In this document: one piece after another, positions 15,201 to 21,409 of the stretch
How positions within the stretch are numbered: the stretch's first letter is position 1
How the letters are laid out: every line of letters begins with the position of its first letter
Assembly: GCA_937975765.1 (NCBI GenBank)
Contig: CALJUR010000113.1
Coordinates: forward strand, 1 to 21,409
Direction of reading: 5' to 3'
Length of the DNA: 21,409 bases
Source: an uncultured Myxococcales bacterium
Lineage (GTDB): Bacteria; Myxococcota_A; UBA9042; DTJE01
The notes under the pieces: generated by a model
Database searches by the model: none
What the model saw: only the letters and a program-made list of their open reading frames with translations
Told to the model about the DNA's origin: nothing
Position numbers and translations under genes: made by a program

Positions 15201-15621
15201 CGGCTGGCCCGCGGATCTCCCGGAAGCCGACGTCCTCGATCGCCTGGTCGTCCTGAATGCGTCCCGCCGCCGCGAGGAGGCCGATGGCACGATCCGCTGG
15301 CTGCGCCCGGACCTCCAGAAGGTCCGCGCAGGCCTCGCGGTCCAGCCAGAACTGGACGGGTTCGGCGGGAAGGATGTGACCGATGTCCCGCGCGCCGAGC
15401 CCCGGGCTGCCCCCTGGCCGAAAGATCGATACGAGCAGATCAAGGCGATTCGCGACCTGATCGCCTCGCGCCCCGGGACCTACACCGCCCCGGAGGTCGT
15501 CGCGGCGTTCCCGTCCGCACCGCTGGCCGCGGTCCGACGCCACTTGGAGATGCTCGAGCGGATCGGGTTCCTCGCGGGCTACGGCGACGGGTCGGGCCGG
15601 CGGTGGCAGGCGGGGGGGTGA
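12226..15621 (+). CDS. MmeI-like (type IIL/IIG) fused restriction-modification enzyme
   Basis: 1131 aa from GTG 12226. The N-terminal domain has RIDFYKKGCFVLEAKQ, that is Asp69-x9-Glu79-Ala-Lys81, matching the D-x9-ExK PD-(D/E)xK nuclease motif of MmeI-family enzymes in both spacing and position. A helical connector follows (~150-390). The N6-adenine methyltransferase core has motif I DPACGTGNF (from Asp400) and catalytic NPPF (from Asn562). Residues ~700-900 hold the target-recognition region, and the C-terminus (~1068-1131) looks like a winged helix. Such proteins cut and methylate in one chain. Related methyltransferases serve as DrmMI in DISARM class 1 and PglX in BREX, but no other gene of those systems is here. 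It heads the operon with mcrB and mcrC: its stop is 50 bases before mcrB, or overlaps it if mcrB starts at GTG 15618. Confidence 0.88.
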   Translation: MGDVQSFLERWLGSAGSERANAQPFLTDLCDLLGVPRPLTGGPGFDDYRFEKPVEIHHKDGHVSTERIDFYKKGCFVLEAKQALAPGDPRPGPHRDNPRAWLDLMERAFGQALNYANYLPEGRPPFLLTCDVGHCFEVWSGFNGDFGRYGSRRTIPLSDLARPDVREFLAAIFTDPWSLDPSRRAARATREVAARLAELAVSLEADGTAPQVVARFLMRCLFTMFAEDIGLLDDRLFTATLRDVWLPHPERFPAGIESLWKEMDRGGMYGPHAIRRFNGGLFREVHALPLNAGQLQRLLDAAVCDWSDVEPAIFGTLLERALNKAERHRLGAHFTPREYIERLVRPTVIEPLRAEWDAVQAAARQVMNPDEGEPGPAQRKATAKLLRDFLQRLCSVRVLDPACGTGNFLYVTFDLLKGLEAEVLRELHDLGDTQIALELAGVRVVPEQFLGIEVNPRAQAIADLVLWLGYLQWTRRVGMSIPDPVLKDGRNIDCRDAVLAYDEQRLRLDENGRPMSVWDRKTRKKHAVTDEDVPDASSQMPLYDYVHPRQAEWPEADFVVSNPPFIGKARRRTALGDGYLDALTRAWPDVPAGVDYVMYWWAKAASLLAQGRLRRLGFITTNSITQALNRRVVADVLRKNPGLGIQFAVPDHPWVDSESGAAVRIALTVVGPSGEHPPVLARVTDERSIGHDAVDVSLGITTGRVIGPDLSVAQNLTEVRPLAANQGLATVGLVLFGKGFVIDDNQAAHFEPEVIHPYLNARDLLQGSRGVSVIDLYPMDEDEARTKAPRAFQHVFDRVRPERLQIRDPGSRRNWWRFGRDKPELRAALSGLSRYIVTAEVAKHRIFAFLGTEVRPDHTLIAIASDDPWILGVLSSRFHTVWSLAAGGTLEDRPRYNRTLCFDPFPFPDATEAQRDRIRSLGETLDAHRRKVLGDRPDASLTGLYNSLERVREAETGGPPLTDKERAFHDAALVGVLRSIHQSLDEAVADAYGWPADLPEADVLDRLVVLNASRRREEADGTIRWLRPDLQKVRAGLAVQPELDGFGGKDVTDVPRAEPRAAPWPKDRYEQIKAIRDLIASRPGTYTAPEVVAAFPSAPLAAVRRHLEMLERIGFLAGYGDGSGRRWQAGG

Positions 15622-15671
15622 CGGCGCGGATACCGATGCTCGAGCCCGACCGTGTTTCGAGGAGGACGGCA

Positions 15672-18041
15672 ATGGCGGACCGGACCCACGACCTTCAAGG
15701 CTTGATTCGCGAGCGCATCCTGGCGCGGCACAGGCAGTTGCTGGACGCCGGCGAACTGCTCCCGAAGGCCCGCCTGGATGCCTGCTTCGCGCGGTTCCGC
15801 GACAGGTTCGGGCCGGACGTGCTGGCGGCGCTGGACGGTCGCGCGCTGCTGGAGACGATGCACGGCCATGGCAACAAGGACAGCCTGGTCTACTGGCTGG
15901 AGTTCAAGGACGACGAGGAGTTCCCGGCCGAATTCGGCAGCATTGCGGGCGGGTCCGCGCTGAAGTTCGGGCTATACCGGCGCAAGGAAACCGGGGCCTG
16001 GACCGTGGGGAGTTCGCGCGAGCAGCGCGAAATTTCCGAGGAGGAGGCCATCGCCATCGCGAGGCGCCATCGGGACCAGTTCCTGGCCGGCGTTCGACTG
16101 CTCGAACAACTGCCCGACGGCGCCGGCGAAGAGGACTACGCCCGCCTGCAGCAGGCGATGCAGGAACAGGCGCCCGAAGTGGCCGAGTCGGCCTGGGGGC
16201 ACAAGTACTTCTCGCTGCTGTTCCCCACGAAGCTCGACGACTTCCACAATCCCGACTACCAGCGGTTCCACCTGATCAAGGAACTCCAGCCGCCCCCCGC
16301 GGCGCCGGGCCGGTACACGGCAGCCCACCCCTTCCTGGCACTGGCCCGCCAACTGGACCTGCCGGTGAACCACCTGACGGGCACCTTCAACGCGCTCCAC
16401 GGTCGGCCGCATCGCTACTGGCGCGTGGGGACGTCGGACGACATGCGCGCCCCGCGCAACCAGTGGAAGCCCATGCTGGCAGGGCGATACGTGGCCATCG
16501 GCTGGAACGAACTGGGAGACCTGTCCGACCTGACCCCGGACCAGGCGGCGAAGAACCGCCTGAAGGAACTCTACGCGAAGCGGTTCCCGAACATCCCGCA
16601 GCAGGTGGGGAAGAAGACCAACGAAATCTTCAATTTCTGCCTCAACATCACCGAGGGCGACTATGTGATCGCGTGCGACGGCATGGCGGTCCTCGGCATC
16701 GGCCGGGTCGCAGGCCCCTACCGGCACGACGAGAAGGCTCCTTTCGTCCACCAGCGCCCGGTGGAATGGCTCGACCTGGAGGAATGGAAGTACCCGATCA
16801 AGGAAGGCCTGCTGACGACCGTCCACGAGTTGAGCGACGCCCAGAACCTCCTCGCCATCGAGCGGCACCTGCTGGAGCGACGGGCGGGACCGGTGAAGAA
16901 GAAGGAAGACCGTTTCGTGAAGGACGGGTTCCAGGTTCCCGTCTTCTCGGGACGCATCAGCGAGATCCACCAGGTCCTGGAGCGCAAGCGCCAGGTCATC
17001 CTCTATGGCCCTCCCGGGACGGGCAAGACCTACTGGGCGGTCAGGGCATCGAGGGAACTGGCGGCGGGCCACGCCTTCGGAAAGGGCTTCGACCAGCTTT
17101 CGCAGGACCAGAAGGACCAGATCCTGGACCCTCGGGGCCAGAAGGGCCTCGTACGGATCTGCAGTTTCCACCCGGCCTACGGGTACGAGGACTTCCTCGA
17201 GGGATGGCGGCCGGTCGGCGGGAACGGGGACGCCCCCCGTTTCCAGTTGATCGACGGGGTCTTCAAGCGACTCTGCACCGACGCGGCGGGTCGGAACGAA
17301 CGCTTCTACCTGGTCATCGACGAGATCAACCGCGGCGACATCCCCCGGATCTTCGGGGAACTGCTGACCCTGCTGGAACCCGACAAGCGCGACAGGATGA
17401 AGGCCGTGCTGCCCCTGTCCGGCGCCGTATTCACGGTCCCCGCCAACGTCTACGTGATCGGCACCATGAACACCGCCGATCGCTCGATCGCGCTGCTGGA
17501 CACGGCGCTGCGGCGGCGATTCGGTTTTATCGAGTTGATGCCTGACGCATCGGTCCTGGGCACAGCGGCCGTCGAGGGCATCCCCCTCGGGGCCTGGATG
17601 GACGCGATGAACCGCAAGATCCGAGAGCACCTTGGCGCGGACGGTCGAAACCTCCAGATCGGCCACTCCTACTTCATGGACCCGGCCACCCAGCGGCCCA
17701 TCACCGACCTGAACCAGTTCGGCCGCGTGCTGAACGAGGACGTCCTGCCCCTGCTGGCCGAGTACTTCTATGGCCACTTCGACAAGCTCGAGGCGGTGCT
17801 GGGCCCGCAGTTCGTGGACCGCCAGAACTTCCGGTTCCGCGAGGAACTCTTCCGCGCCCCGGACAAGCTCCTCCAGGCCGTGAACGCTCTCGACCCGTCC
17901 ATCTCGACATCCAGGGCCGCGGTGGCGGCAGAGGCCGACGAGGTCGCCGCGAGGGAGGAGGATGCCGAGGAGGGCCCGGGCGAGCCGGATGCCGCACCTC
18001 CCGCGACGGGTGGCGACGGCGCTTCGGGGGCGAACGGATGA
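15672..18041 (+). CDS. mcrB: McrB-type GTPase with EVE-like recognition domain
   Basis: 789 aa from ATG 15672, with GGAGGA 5 bases upstream; GTG 15618, overlapping the previous stop as GTGA, is an alternative. Residues 1-210 are an N-terminal domain I do not name. Residues ~249-372 (YWRVGTSDD...AIGWNELGDL...ITEGDYVIACDG...GIGRVAGPY...PVEWLDLEEW) match the EVE/PUA-like fold that McrB proteins use to read modified bases. The AAA+ GTPase core has Walker A GPPGTGKT (446-453), Walker B LVIDEINRGDIPRIFGELL (from 547) and the McrB signature MNTADRS (599-605). The last ~45 residues are an acidic Ala/Glu/Gly-rich tail. McrB forms a hexamer that drives McrC to cut DNA carrying the recognised modification. 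The stop overlaps mcrC as ATGA. Confidence 0.92.
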   Translation: MADRTHDLQGLIRERILARHRQLLDAGELLPKARLDACFARFRDRFGPDVLAALDGRALLETMHGHGNKDSLVYWLEFKDDEEFPAEFGSIAGGSALKFGLYRRKETGAWTVGSSREQREISEEEAIAIARRHRDQFLAGVRLLEQLPDGAGEEDYARLQQAMQEQAPEVAESAWGHKYFSLLFPTKLDDFHNPDYQRFHLIKELQPPPAAPGRYTAAHPFLALARQLDLPVNHLTGTFNALHGRPHRYWRVGTSDDMRAPRNQWKPMLAGRYVAIGWNELGDLSDLTPDQAAKNRLKELYAKRFPNIPQQVGKKTNEIFNFCLNITEGDYVIACDGMAVLGIGRVAGPYRHDEKAPFVHQRPVEWLDLEEWKYPIKEGLLTTVHELSDAQNLLAIERHLLERRAGPVKKKEDRFVKDGFQVPVFSGRISEIHQVLERKRQVILYGPPGTGKTYWAVRASRELAAGHAFGKGFDQLSQDQKDQILDPRGQKGLVRICSFHPAYGYEDFLEGWRPVGGNGDAPRFQLIDGVFKRLCTDAAGRNERFYLVIDEINRGDIPRIFGELLTLLEPDKRDRMKAVLPLSGAVFTVPANVYVIGTMNTADRSIALLDTALRRRFGFIELMPDASVLGTAAVEGIPLGAWMDAMNRKIREHLGADGRNLQIGHSYFMDPATQRPITDLNQFGRVLNEDVLPLLAEYFYGHFDKLEAVLGPQFVDRQNFRFREELFRAPDKLLQAVNALDPSISTSRAAVAAEADEVAAREEDAEEGPGEPDAAPPATGGDGASGANG

Positions 18042-19402
18042 ACGGTTCCTGCACCGAGGTCGTGCTGTCCGAGTGGACTTGCGCGACACCGGACACCCAC
18101 CCGGAACTGCGCGGACTTTCGTTTGACGACCACCCCCGTGCCCGCGAAGCCGCGAGGCGACTGGCCGACAGGGACCGAGTCGATATCCTCGAACTGCGGT
18201 CCGGGCTCTCCATCGAGACCAATTCCCATGTCGGCACGATCCGCCTCGGACCGGTCCGGATCGCGATCCGCCCGAAGATCCGGGGAGGCCGGTTGTTGCG
18301 GCTGCTTCGCTACGCCTTCGGTCTGCGGGATCTCGGCCTGGTGGCCGAAGTCGACGATGCTCTGCTCGAGCGGCTGGAGTTCCAGGATGTCCTGATCCTC
18401 CAGTTGGAGAGCGAGGCCGAGGAACTGATCCGGCGGGGCCTCCGTCGGCAGCACGTTCCCGTCGATGAATGGCGGGCCGACCCCCGGGGACGGCTCGTCT
18501 TCGCCGCCCTTGCACGTTCGGGGCGTCCCGGCGAGACGCGCCTTCCCTGTCACCACTTCGACCGAAGCGCCGACACGGTTTTGAACCGCGTCCTGCTGGC
18601 AGGACTGCGGACGGCGACCGGCCTCGCGCAGGACCCCGTGCTGGCCGGACGGGTCCGACATCTTTCCGGCCTGCTTCAGGACCAGGTGGCACCGATCCGC
18701 CTCGACGACGCGGTGCTGGGCCGATGCCGTCACGGGATGGACCGGCTGACCCGGGCCTACGAGCCCGCGATCCGATTGATTGAGGCCCTCCTGGACAAAC
18801 AGGGAGCAACCCCGGAGGGCCAGGTGTCGGACGTTCCCCTGGCTGGCTTCCTGTTCGACATGAACACCTTCTTCGAACGCCTGCTGGACCGCTTCCTATC
18901 TGAGAACCTGCCGGACTGCGAGGTCCGGCTGCAGCATCGGTTGACCGAGATGTTCCTGTGGGAGATCTCCGAAAGCAGGACCCGCCGCAGGCCGCCGTCC
19001 CCCAGGCCGGACTACGTCGTCATCCCCCGCGCCCGGCCGGGGCGCCTGGCCGTCCTTGACGCGAAGTACCGCGACCTCGGGACGACATCGCTGCCACGGG
19101 AGATGCTCTACCAACTGGCGATGTACTCGTTCTGCCACGGGGCCGGGAACCATTCGACCATCCTGTACCCGTCCATGCGTGAACCGACGCCTGGCACGGT
19201 GGCCGAGGAGCGGCTCCTAATCCGCGATCCGGTCACGGGCAACGAGATTTCGCAGTTGACCCTTCGCGGCGTGCCCATTCCACGGCTGGCGGAACTGGTG
19301 GTCGACCGATTCGGCGAGAGGGCCGTCGAGCGCGAGCGGCAGGCTTTGGCGCGGGCGCTGGCGTTCGGTCAGGAGGCGGGCCTGCGAATGATCCCCGCGT
19401 AG
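18038..19402 (+). CDS. mcrC: McrC nuclease subunit
   Basis: 454 aa from ATG 18038, overlapping the mcrB stop by 4 bases. The N-terminal half is the McrC-specific region, including VDILELRSGLSIETNSHVGTIRLGPVRIAIRPKI and LLRYAFGLRDL, which are characteristic of the family. The C-terminal part holds the PD-(D/E)xK nuclease: RPDYVV with Asp325 and VLDAKYRDLG with Asp341-Ala-Lys343. It activates McrB GTP hydrolysis and cuts DNA. The nuclease residues are intact, so the pair should be functional. The 3' end overlaps the convergent LOG-like gene by 34 bases. Confidence 0.92.
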   Translation: MNGSCTEVVLSEWTCATPDTHPELRGLSFDDHPRAREAARRLADRDRVDILELRSGLSIETNSHVGTIRLGPVRIAIRPKIRGGRLLRLLRYAFGLRDLGLVAEVDDALLERLEFQDVLILQLESEAEELIRRGLRRQHVPVDEWRADPRGRLVFAALARSGRPGETRLPCHHFDRSADTVLNRVLLAGLRTATGLAQDPVLAGRVRHLSGLLQDQVAPIRLDDAVLGRCRHGMDRLTRAYEPAIRLIEALLDKQGATPEGQVSDVPLAGFLFDMNTFFERLLDRFLSENLPDCEVRLQHRLTEMFLWEISESRTRRRPPSPRPDYVVIPRARPGRLAVLDAKYRDLGTTSLPREMLYQLAMYSFCHGAGNHSTILYPSMREPTPGTVAEERLLIRDPVTGNEISQLTLRGVPIPRLAELVVDRFGERAVERERQALARALAFGQEAGLRMIPA

Positions 19403-19965
19403 GACCGCGCATGCCGTGGCAATAGATCTCGAAGGATCGCAATCGCTTCCTCCGCATTGTCGAACCCATGCACGCAGTCGCCCTCGTCGTCCTCGTAACG
19501 GATTCGAGCGTCCACCCGCTGGTCGGCCAGACGGCCACTCCACCCCTGCCCTCGGTACGCGAGAACGAGCCGGCGCATCTGCCACGCCATCGCGATCTCG
19601 GTCAGGGTGCCCGCCCCTCCTCCGATGGCGATCAGGGCGTCGGCGTGGGCGACGAGGATGTTGCGCGCTACGTCCAATCCGGTCGGAATCACGACGTCCA
19701 CGAACGGATTAGCCTCCTGCGGATCGTGGCCTGGCAGGATTCCGACGATCGCGCCATCCTTCCAGGCGGCCGATGCGCGCCCCCCCCGGCAGGCGGCCTC
19801 CATGACGCCGCCGAGCCCTCCGGTGACCAGCCGGTAGCCATGGTCAACAAGCAGGCGCCCGACCTCTTGCGCCACGTTCAACTCGACCGACTCCGCGCCG
19901 ATACCGGCATCGCCAGCGACCGCGATCAGTTTCGGACGAGCCCCGGTGTCCAACGGTTGATTCAT
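19369..19965 (-). CDS. TIGR00725/LOG-like protein (SLOG superfamily)
   Basis: 198 aa from ATG 19965, with GGAGG inside the end of the preceding gene and an ATGA overlap with it. The Rossmann-like fold begins PKLIAVAGDAGIG. The family motifs follow: VTGGLGGVMEAACRGG (47-62), IVGILPG...ANPFVDVVIPTGLDVARN (73-102) and IAIGGGAGTLTEIAMAW (112-128). LOG proteins release adenine from nucleotide 5'-monophosphates. Members of the TIGR00725 branch are mostly uncharacterised and the broader SLOG fold binds nucleotides, so substrate and activity cannot be stated. The C-terminal ~60 residues (DQRVDARIRYEDDEGDCVHGFDNAEEAIAIL) complete the fold. It is the last gene of the phosphatase-methyltransferase operon. 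Confidence 0.82.
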   Translation of the reverse strand: MNQPLDTGARPKLIAVAGDAGIGAESVELNVAQEVGRLLVDHGYRLVTGGLGGVMEAACRGGRASAAWKDGAIVGILPGHDPQEANPFVDVVIPTGLDVARNILVAHADALIAIGGGAGTLTEIAMAWQMRRLVLAYRGQGWSGRLADQRVDARIRYEDDEGDCVHGFDNAEEAIAILRDLLPRHARSYAGIIRRPAS

Positions 19966-20609
19966 CGTACTGCCTCCACGTAGAGGGTCCCCAGACGCCG
20001 GTCATCGGAATCGGTTTCGGTGCAGAAGGCAGAACGATGCGCGTCCCCGAAGCCGATCGTGTGCAACAAGTTGTGCAGGGACGCTTCGTCGTACGCCCAC
20101 CTGTGCTCGTTCAACCGGTCGCGGAAATGGAAGTTCACGTGCTCCAAGGGCGTAACGACCCAGCCCGGGTGCCAACGTTCCTTTGCAAGCCGGAAGTACT
20201 CGTCGTCACCGCCACGCGCGTAGGCGTCGAGAACCATCCCGGTGTCCGGCACGCCCAAGCGAAGTCGCCCGCCCGGCCGCAGGACCCGGTAGCATTCGCG
20301 CAGAAATCCCGTGGCATGCCCGGGGTAGTCCAGGTGCTCCAGGAAGTGCTCGGCAAACACCCTGGCTGCCGAACCGGTCGCGAACGGCAGCGGCTCGCGG
20401 AGGTCGATGCGAACATCTGCGCCGCGCCGGAGGTCGACGTTCACCCACCCTTCTAGGCGCCGACGCCCGCAACCAAGATGGAGTTGCAGTTCACCGAGCC
20501 TCGGGCCGAGTGCTGCGGCCAGCCACCCGCCGACATGCACGACGTTGGCGGCCAGCTCGCGTCGGAGATTCCGAAGCGCTTCCCGCGTTCCGGTCGTCAC
20601 CACCTTCAT
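19962..20609 (-). CDS. Class I SAM-dependent methyltransferase (type 11-like)
   Basis: 215 aa from ATG 20609, with GGGGAGG 6 bases upstream and an ATGA overlap with the phosphatase gene. Motif I LHLGCG (43-48) is followed by GWVNVDL (acidic residue Asp59, binding the SAM ribose), RVFAEHFLEHLDYPGHATGFLRECYRVLRPGGRLRLGVPD, the usual motif order of small-molecule and glycan-type methyltransferases. HxxEHL-type methyltransferases with this 'cyr(v/l)LkpgG' stretch often sit in glycan or nucleotide-sugar clusters. The substrate is unknown. The N-terminal ~35 residues are helical and not part of the core fold. It is not a DNA methyltransferase by motif: there is no NPPY/DPPY. Confidence 0.82.
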   Translation of the reverse strand: MKVVTTGTREALRNLRRELAANVVHVGGWLAAALGPRLGELQLHLGCGRRRLEGWVNVDLRRGADVRIDLREPLPFATGSAARVFAEHFLEHLDYPGHATGFLRECYRVLRPGGRLRLGVPDTGMVLDAYARGGDDEYFRLAKERWHPGWVVTPLEHVNFHFRDRLNEHRWAYDEASLHNLLHTIGFGDAHRSAFCTETDSDDRRLGTLYVEAVR

Positions 20610-21409
20610 GGCGTTCCTCCCCGGGCGAACTGCTCGAGCGTATCCCAGTCCAGAACGAGGCCGCCCAGGTACGGGACGTGGACCGTTCGGATCCCGAAGA
20701 GCGAAGCCGCCATCGCGATGATCAAGAAGTCGTGCGTGACGGCGAGGATTCTGGACGACCTGTCTCGGCGAAGGTCGCGCAACGAGGAGAGGACGCGCCT
20801 GGCAACGACGGCGTGCGGAACCAGAATCCCCGACGGGATGGAGCCTTCCAGCCATCCGAGAACCGTCCCCTTCCAGCCCAGGCTCGCCTTCAGCGCCTCA
20901 TAGCGCTCCCCGTCCAAACGGAAGTCCTGGTCCAGAACCTCGCAGACTTGGATGGACGCGAGCGGCCTAGCGAGACCCGACGCAATCGATTCCGCAGTCT
21001 GTACACAGCGTCCGATCGGGCTCGACAGGATCTCCTCCATGTCGGCCACGCCCTCGCCGAAGCATCGGGCCTGCGCGATGCCGCCGGGCGTGAGCGCCAT
21101 GGCATCGCGGTCCGCGCGGGCCAACCCTGCCAGCGACGGGCGTTCAGCGTGGCGGATCAGGGTCAGGAACCCCTCGTGGCGCGGCGAGGCGACCATCCGC
21201 TCGATGAGTTCTTGGGAAGTGAAGACGTGATCGGTGGCAGGCGCGCGTCCCGTTCGATCGGTTTCCCGTCCCTGGCCGTTCCCGGGCTGGGAAGCGTCGA
21301 TGGGGCTTCGCGAAACGATCCTCGCGATCTCGGCCTCGCGTCTGTCGCGGTCGCGGCCCTTGCCCACGCCCGAAGGCTCGTACAGGTACAGGGCCTCGGA
21401 CAGATGAAC
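20606..21409 (-). CDS. Histidine phosphatase-family protein (5' partial)
   Basis: The frame is open to the right edge, so the true start is probably outside the window; 267 codons are visible. GTG 21367 is an alternative internal start without a good ribosome binding site. The phosphoglycerate-mutase/SixA-like domain starts near GFLTLIRHAERPSL, where RHAE holds the phospho-accepting histidine. It continues with LTPGGIAQARCFGEGV, SSPIGRCVQTAESIASGL and the late VTHDFLI containing the second catalytic histidine. The ~85 residues before it (from HLSEALYLYEPSGVGKGRDRDRREAEIARIVSRSP) are not recognised and could be the end of another domain or a linker. Its stop overlaps the methyltransferase start as ATGA. 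The substrate is unknown. Confidence 0.72.
   Translation of the reverse strand, partial: VHLSEALYLYEPSGVGKGRDRDRREAEIARIVSRSPIDASQPGNGQGRETDRTGRAPATDHVFTSQELIERMVASPRHEGFLTLIRHAERPSLAGLARADRDAMALTPGGIAQARCFGEGVADMEEILSSPIGRCVQTAESIASGLARPLASIQVCEVLDQDFRLDGERYEALKASLGWKGTVLGWLEGSIPSGILVPHAVVARRVLSSLRDLRRDRSSRILAVTHDFLIIAMAASLFGIRTVHVPYLGGLVLDWDTLEQFARGGTP

Noticed and set aside
13623..15671. N-terminal extension of the McrB frame inside the methyltransferase gene
   Set aside because: Arg/Pro/Gly-rich shadow of the overlapping gene. McrB begins at ATG 15672 (or at most GTG 15618).
12643..15672. 1009-residue minus-strand open frame opposite the MmeI-like gene
   Set aside because: Antisense shadow. 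The plus strand carries the complete motif series of a methyltransferase with a nuclease domain.
15972..18809. 945-residue minus-strand open frame opposite mcrB and mcrC
   Set aside because: No recognisable domain; the plus strand encodes clear McrB and McrC motifs over the same bases.
12226..19402. A complete DISARM or BREX system
   Set aside because: The methyltransferase resembles DrmMI/PglX, but drmA, drmB, drmC, pglZ and brxC-type genes are absent and the neighbours are McrB and McrC.

Overview
The window is GC-rich throughout, with G or C at most third codon positions, good GGAGG-type ribosome binding sites and several GTG starts. Many neighbouring genes overlap by 4 bases (ATGA or GTGA) or 8 bases. 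This fits a large-genome, high-GC bacterium such as a planctomycete, deltaproteobacterium/myxobacterium or similar soil lineage. No rRNA, tRNA or taxon-specific gene is present, so the assignment is weak. I see no CRISPR array, tRNA or insertion sequence.

Region A (1-6039) looks like the replication and control module of a mobile element (integrative element, plasmid or phage satellite). A leftward operon holds an excisionase-like HTH protein, a zinc-finger/Toprim primase-like protein, a DUF927-type helicase and a partial zinc-ribbon protein running off the left edge. A rightward group holds two unrecognised small proteins and a protein with a ribbon-helix-helix-like C-terminus. Between them lie about 770 bp without genes, carrying six copies of an iteron-like repeat, palindromes and a plausible promoter. 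A second family, the 7-mer GGGTAGC, occurs 11 times in both orientations inside the 3' end of the helicase gene.

Region B (6100-12082, minus strand) is a complete four-gene Wadjet locus, jetA-jetB-jetC-jetD: an SMC/MukB-like complex with a Toprim nuclease that restricts small circular DNA. JetC is interrupted by an in-frame TAA between its D-loop and its last 60 codons. Those codons are intact and still run into jetD with an 8-bp overlap.

Region C (12226-19402, plus strand) is divergent from Wadjet. It is a three-gene operon: an MmeI-like fused restriction-modification enzyme with an intact D-x9-ExK nuclease motif, an McrB GTPase with an EVE-like N-terminal domain, and the McrC nuclease. Together B and C form a defence island against plasmids and phages.

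Region D (19369-21409, minus strand) is a tightly overlapping operon of a histidine-phosphatase-family protein (5' end off the window), a class I SAM methyltransferase and a TIGR00725/LOG-like (SLOG superfamily) protein. Its purpose is not evident from the sequence. It meets mcrC tail to tail with a 34-bp overlap.
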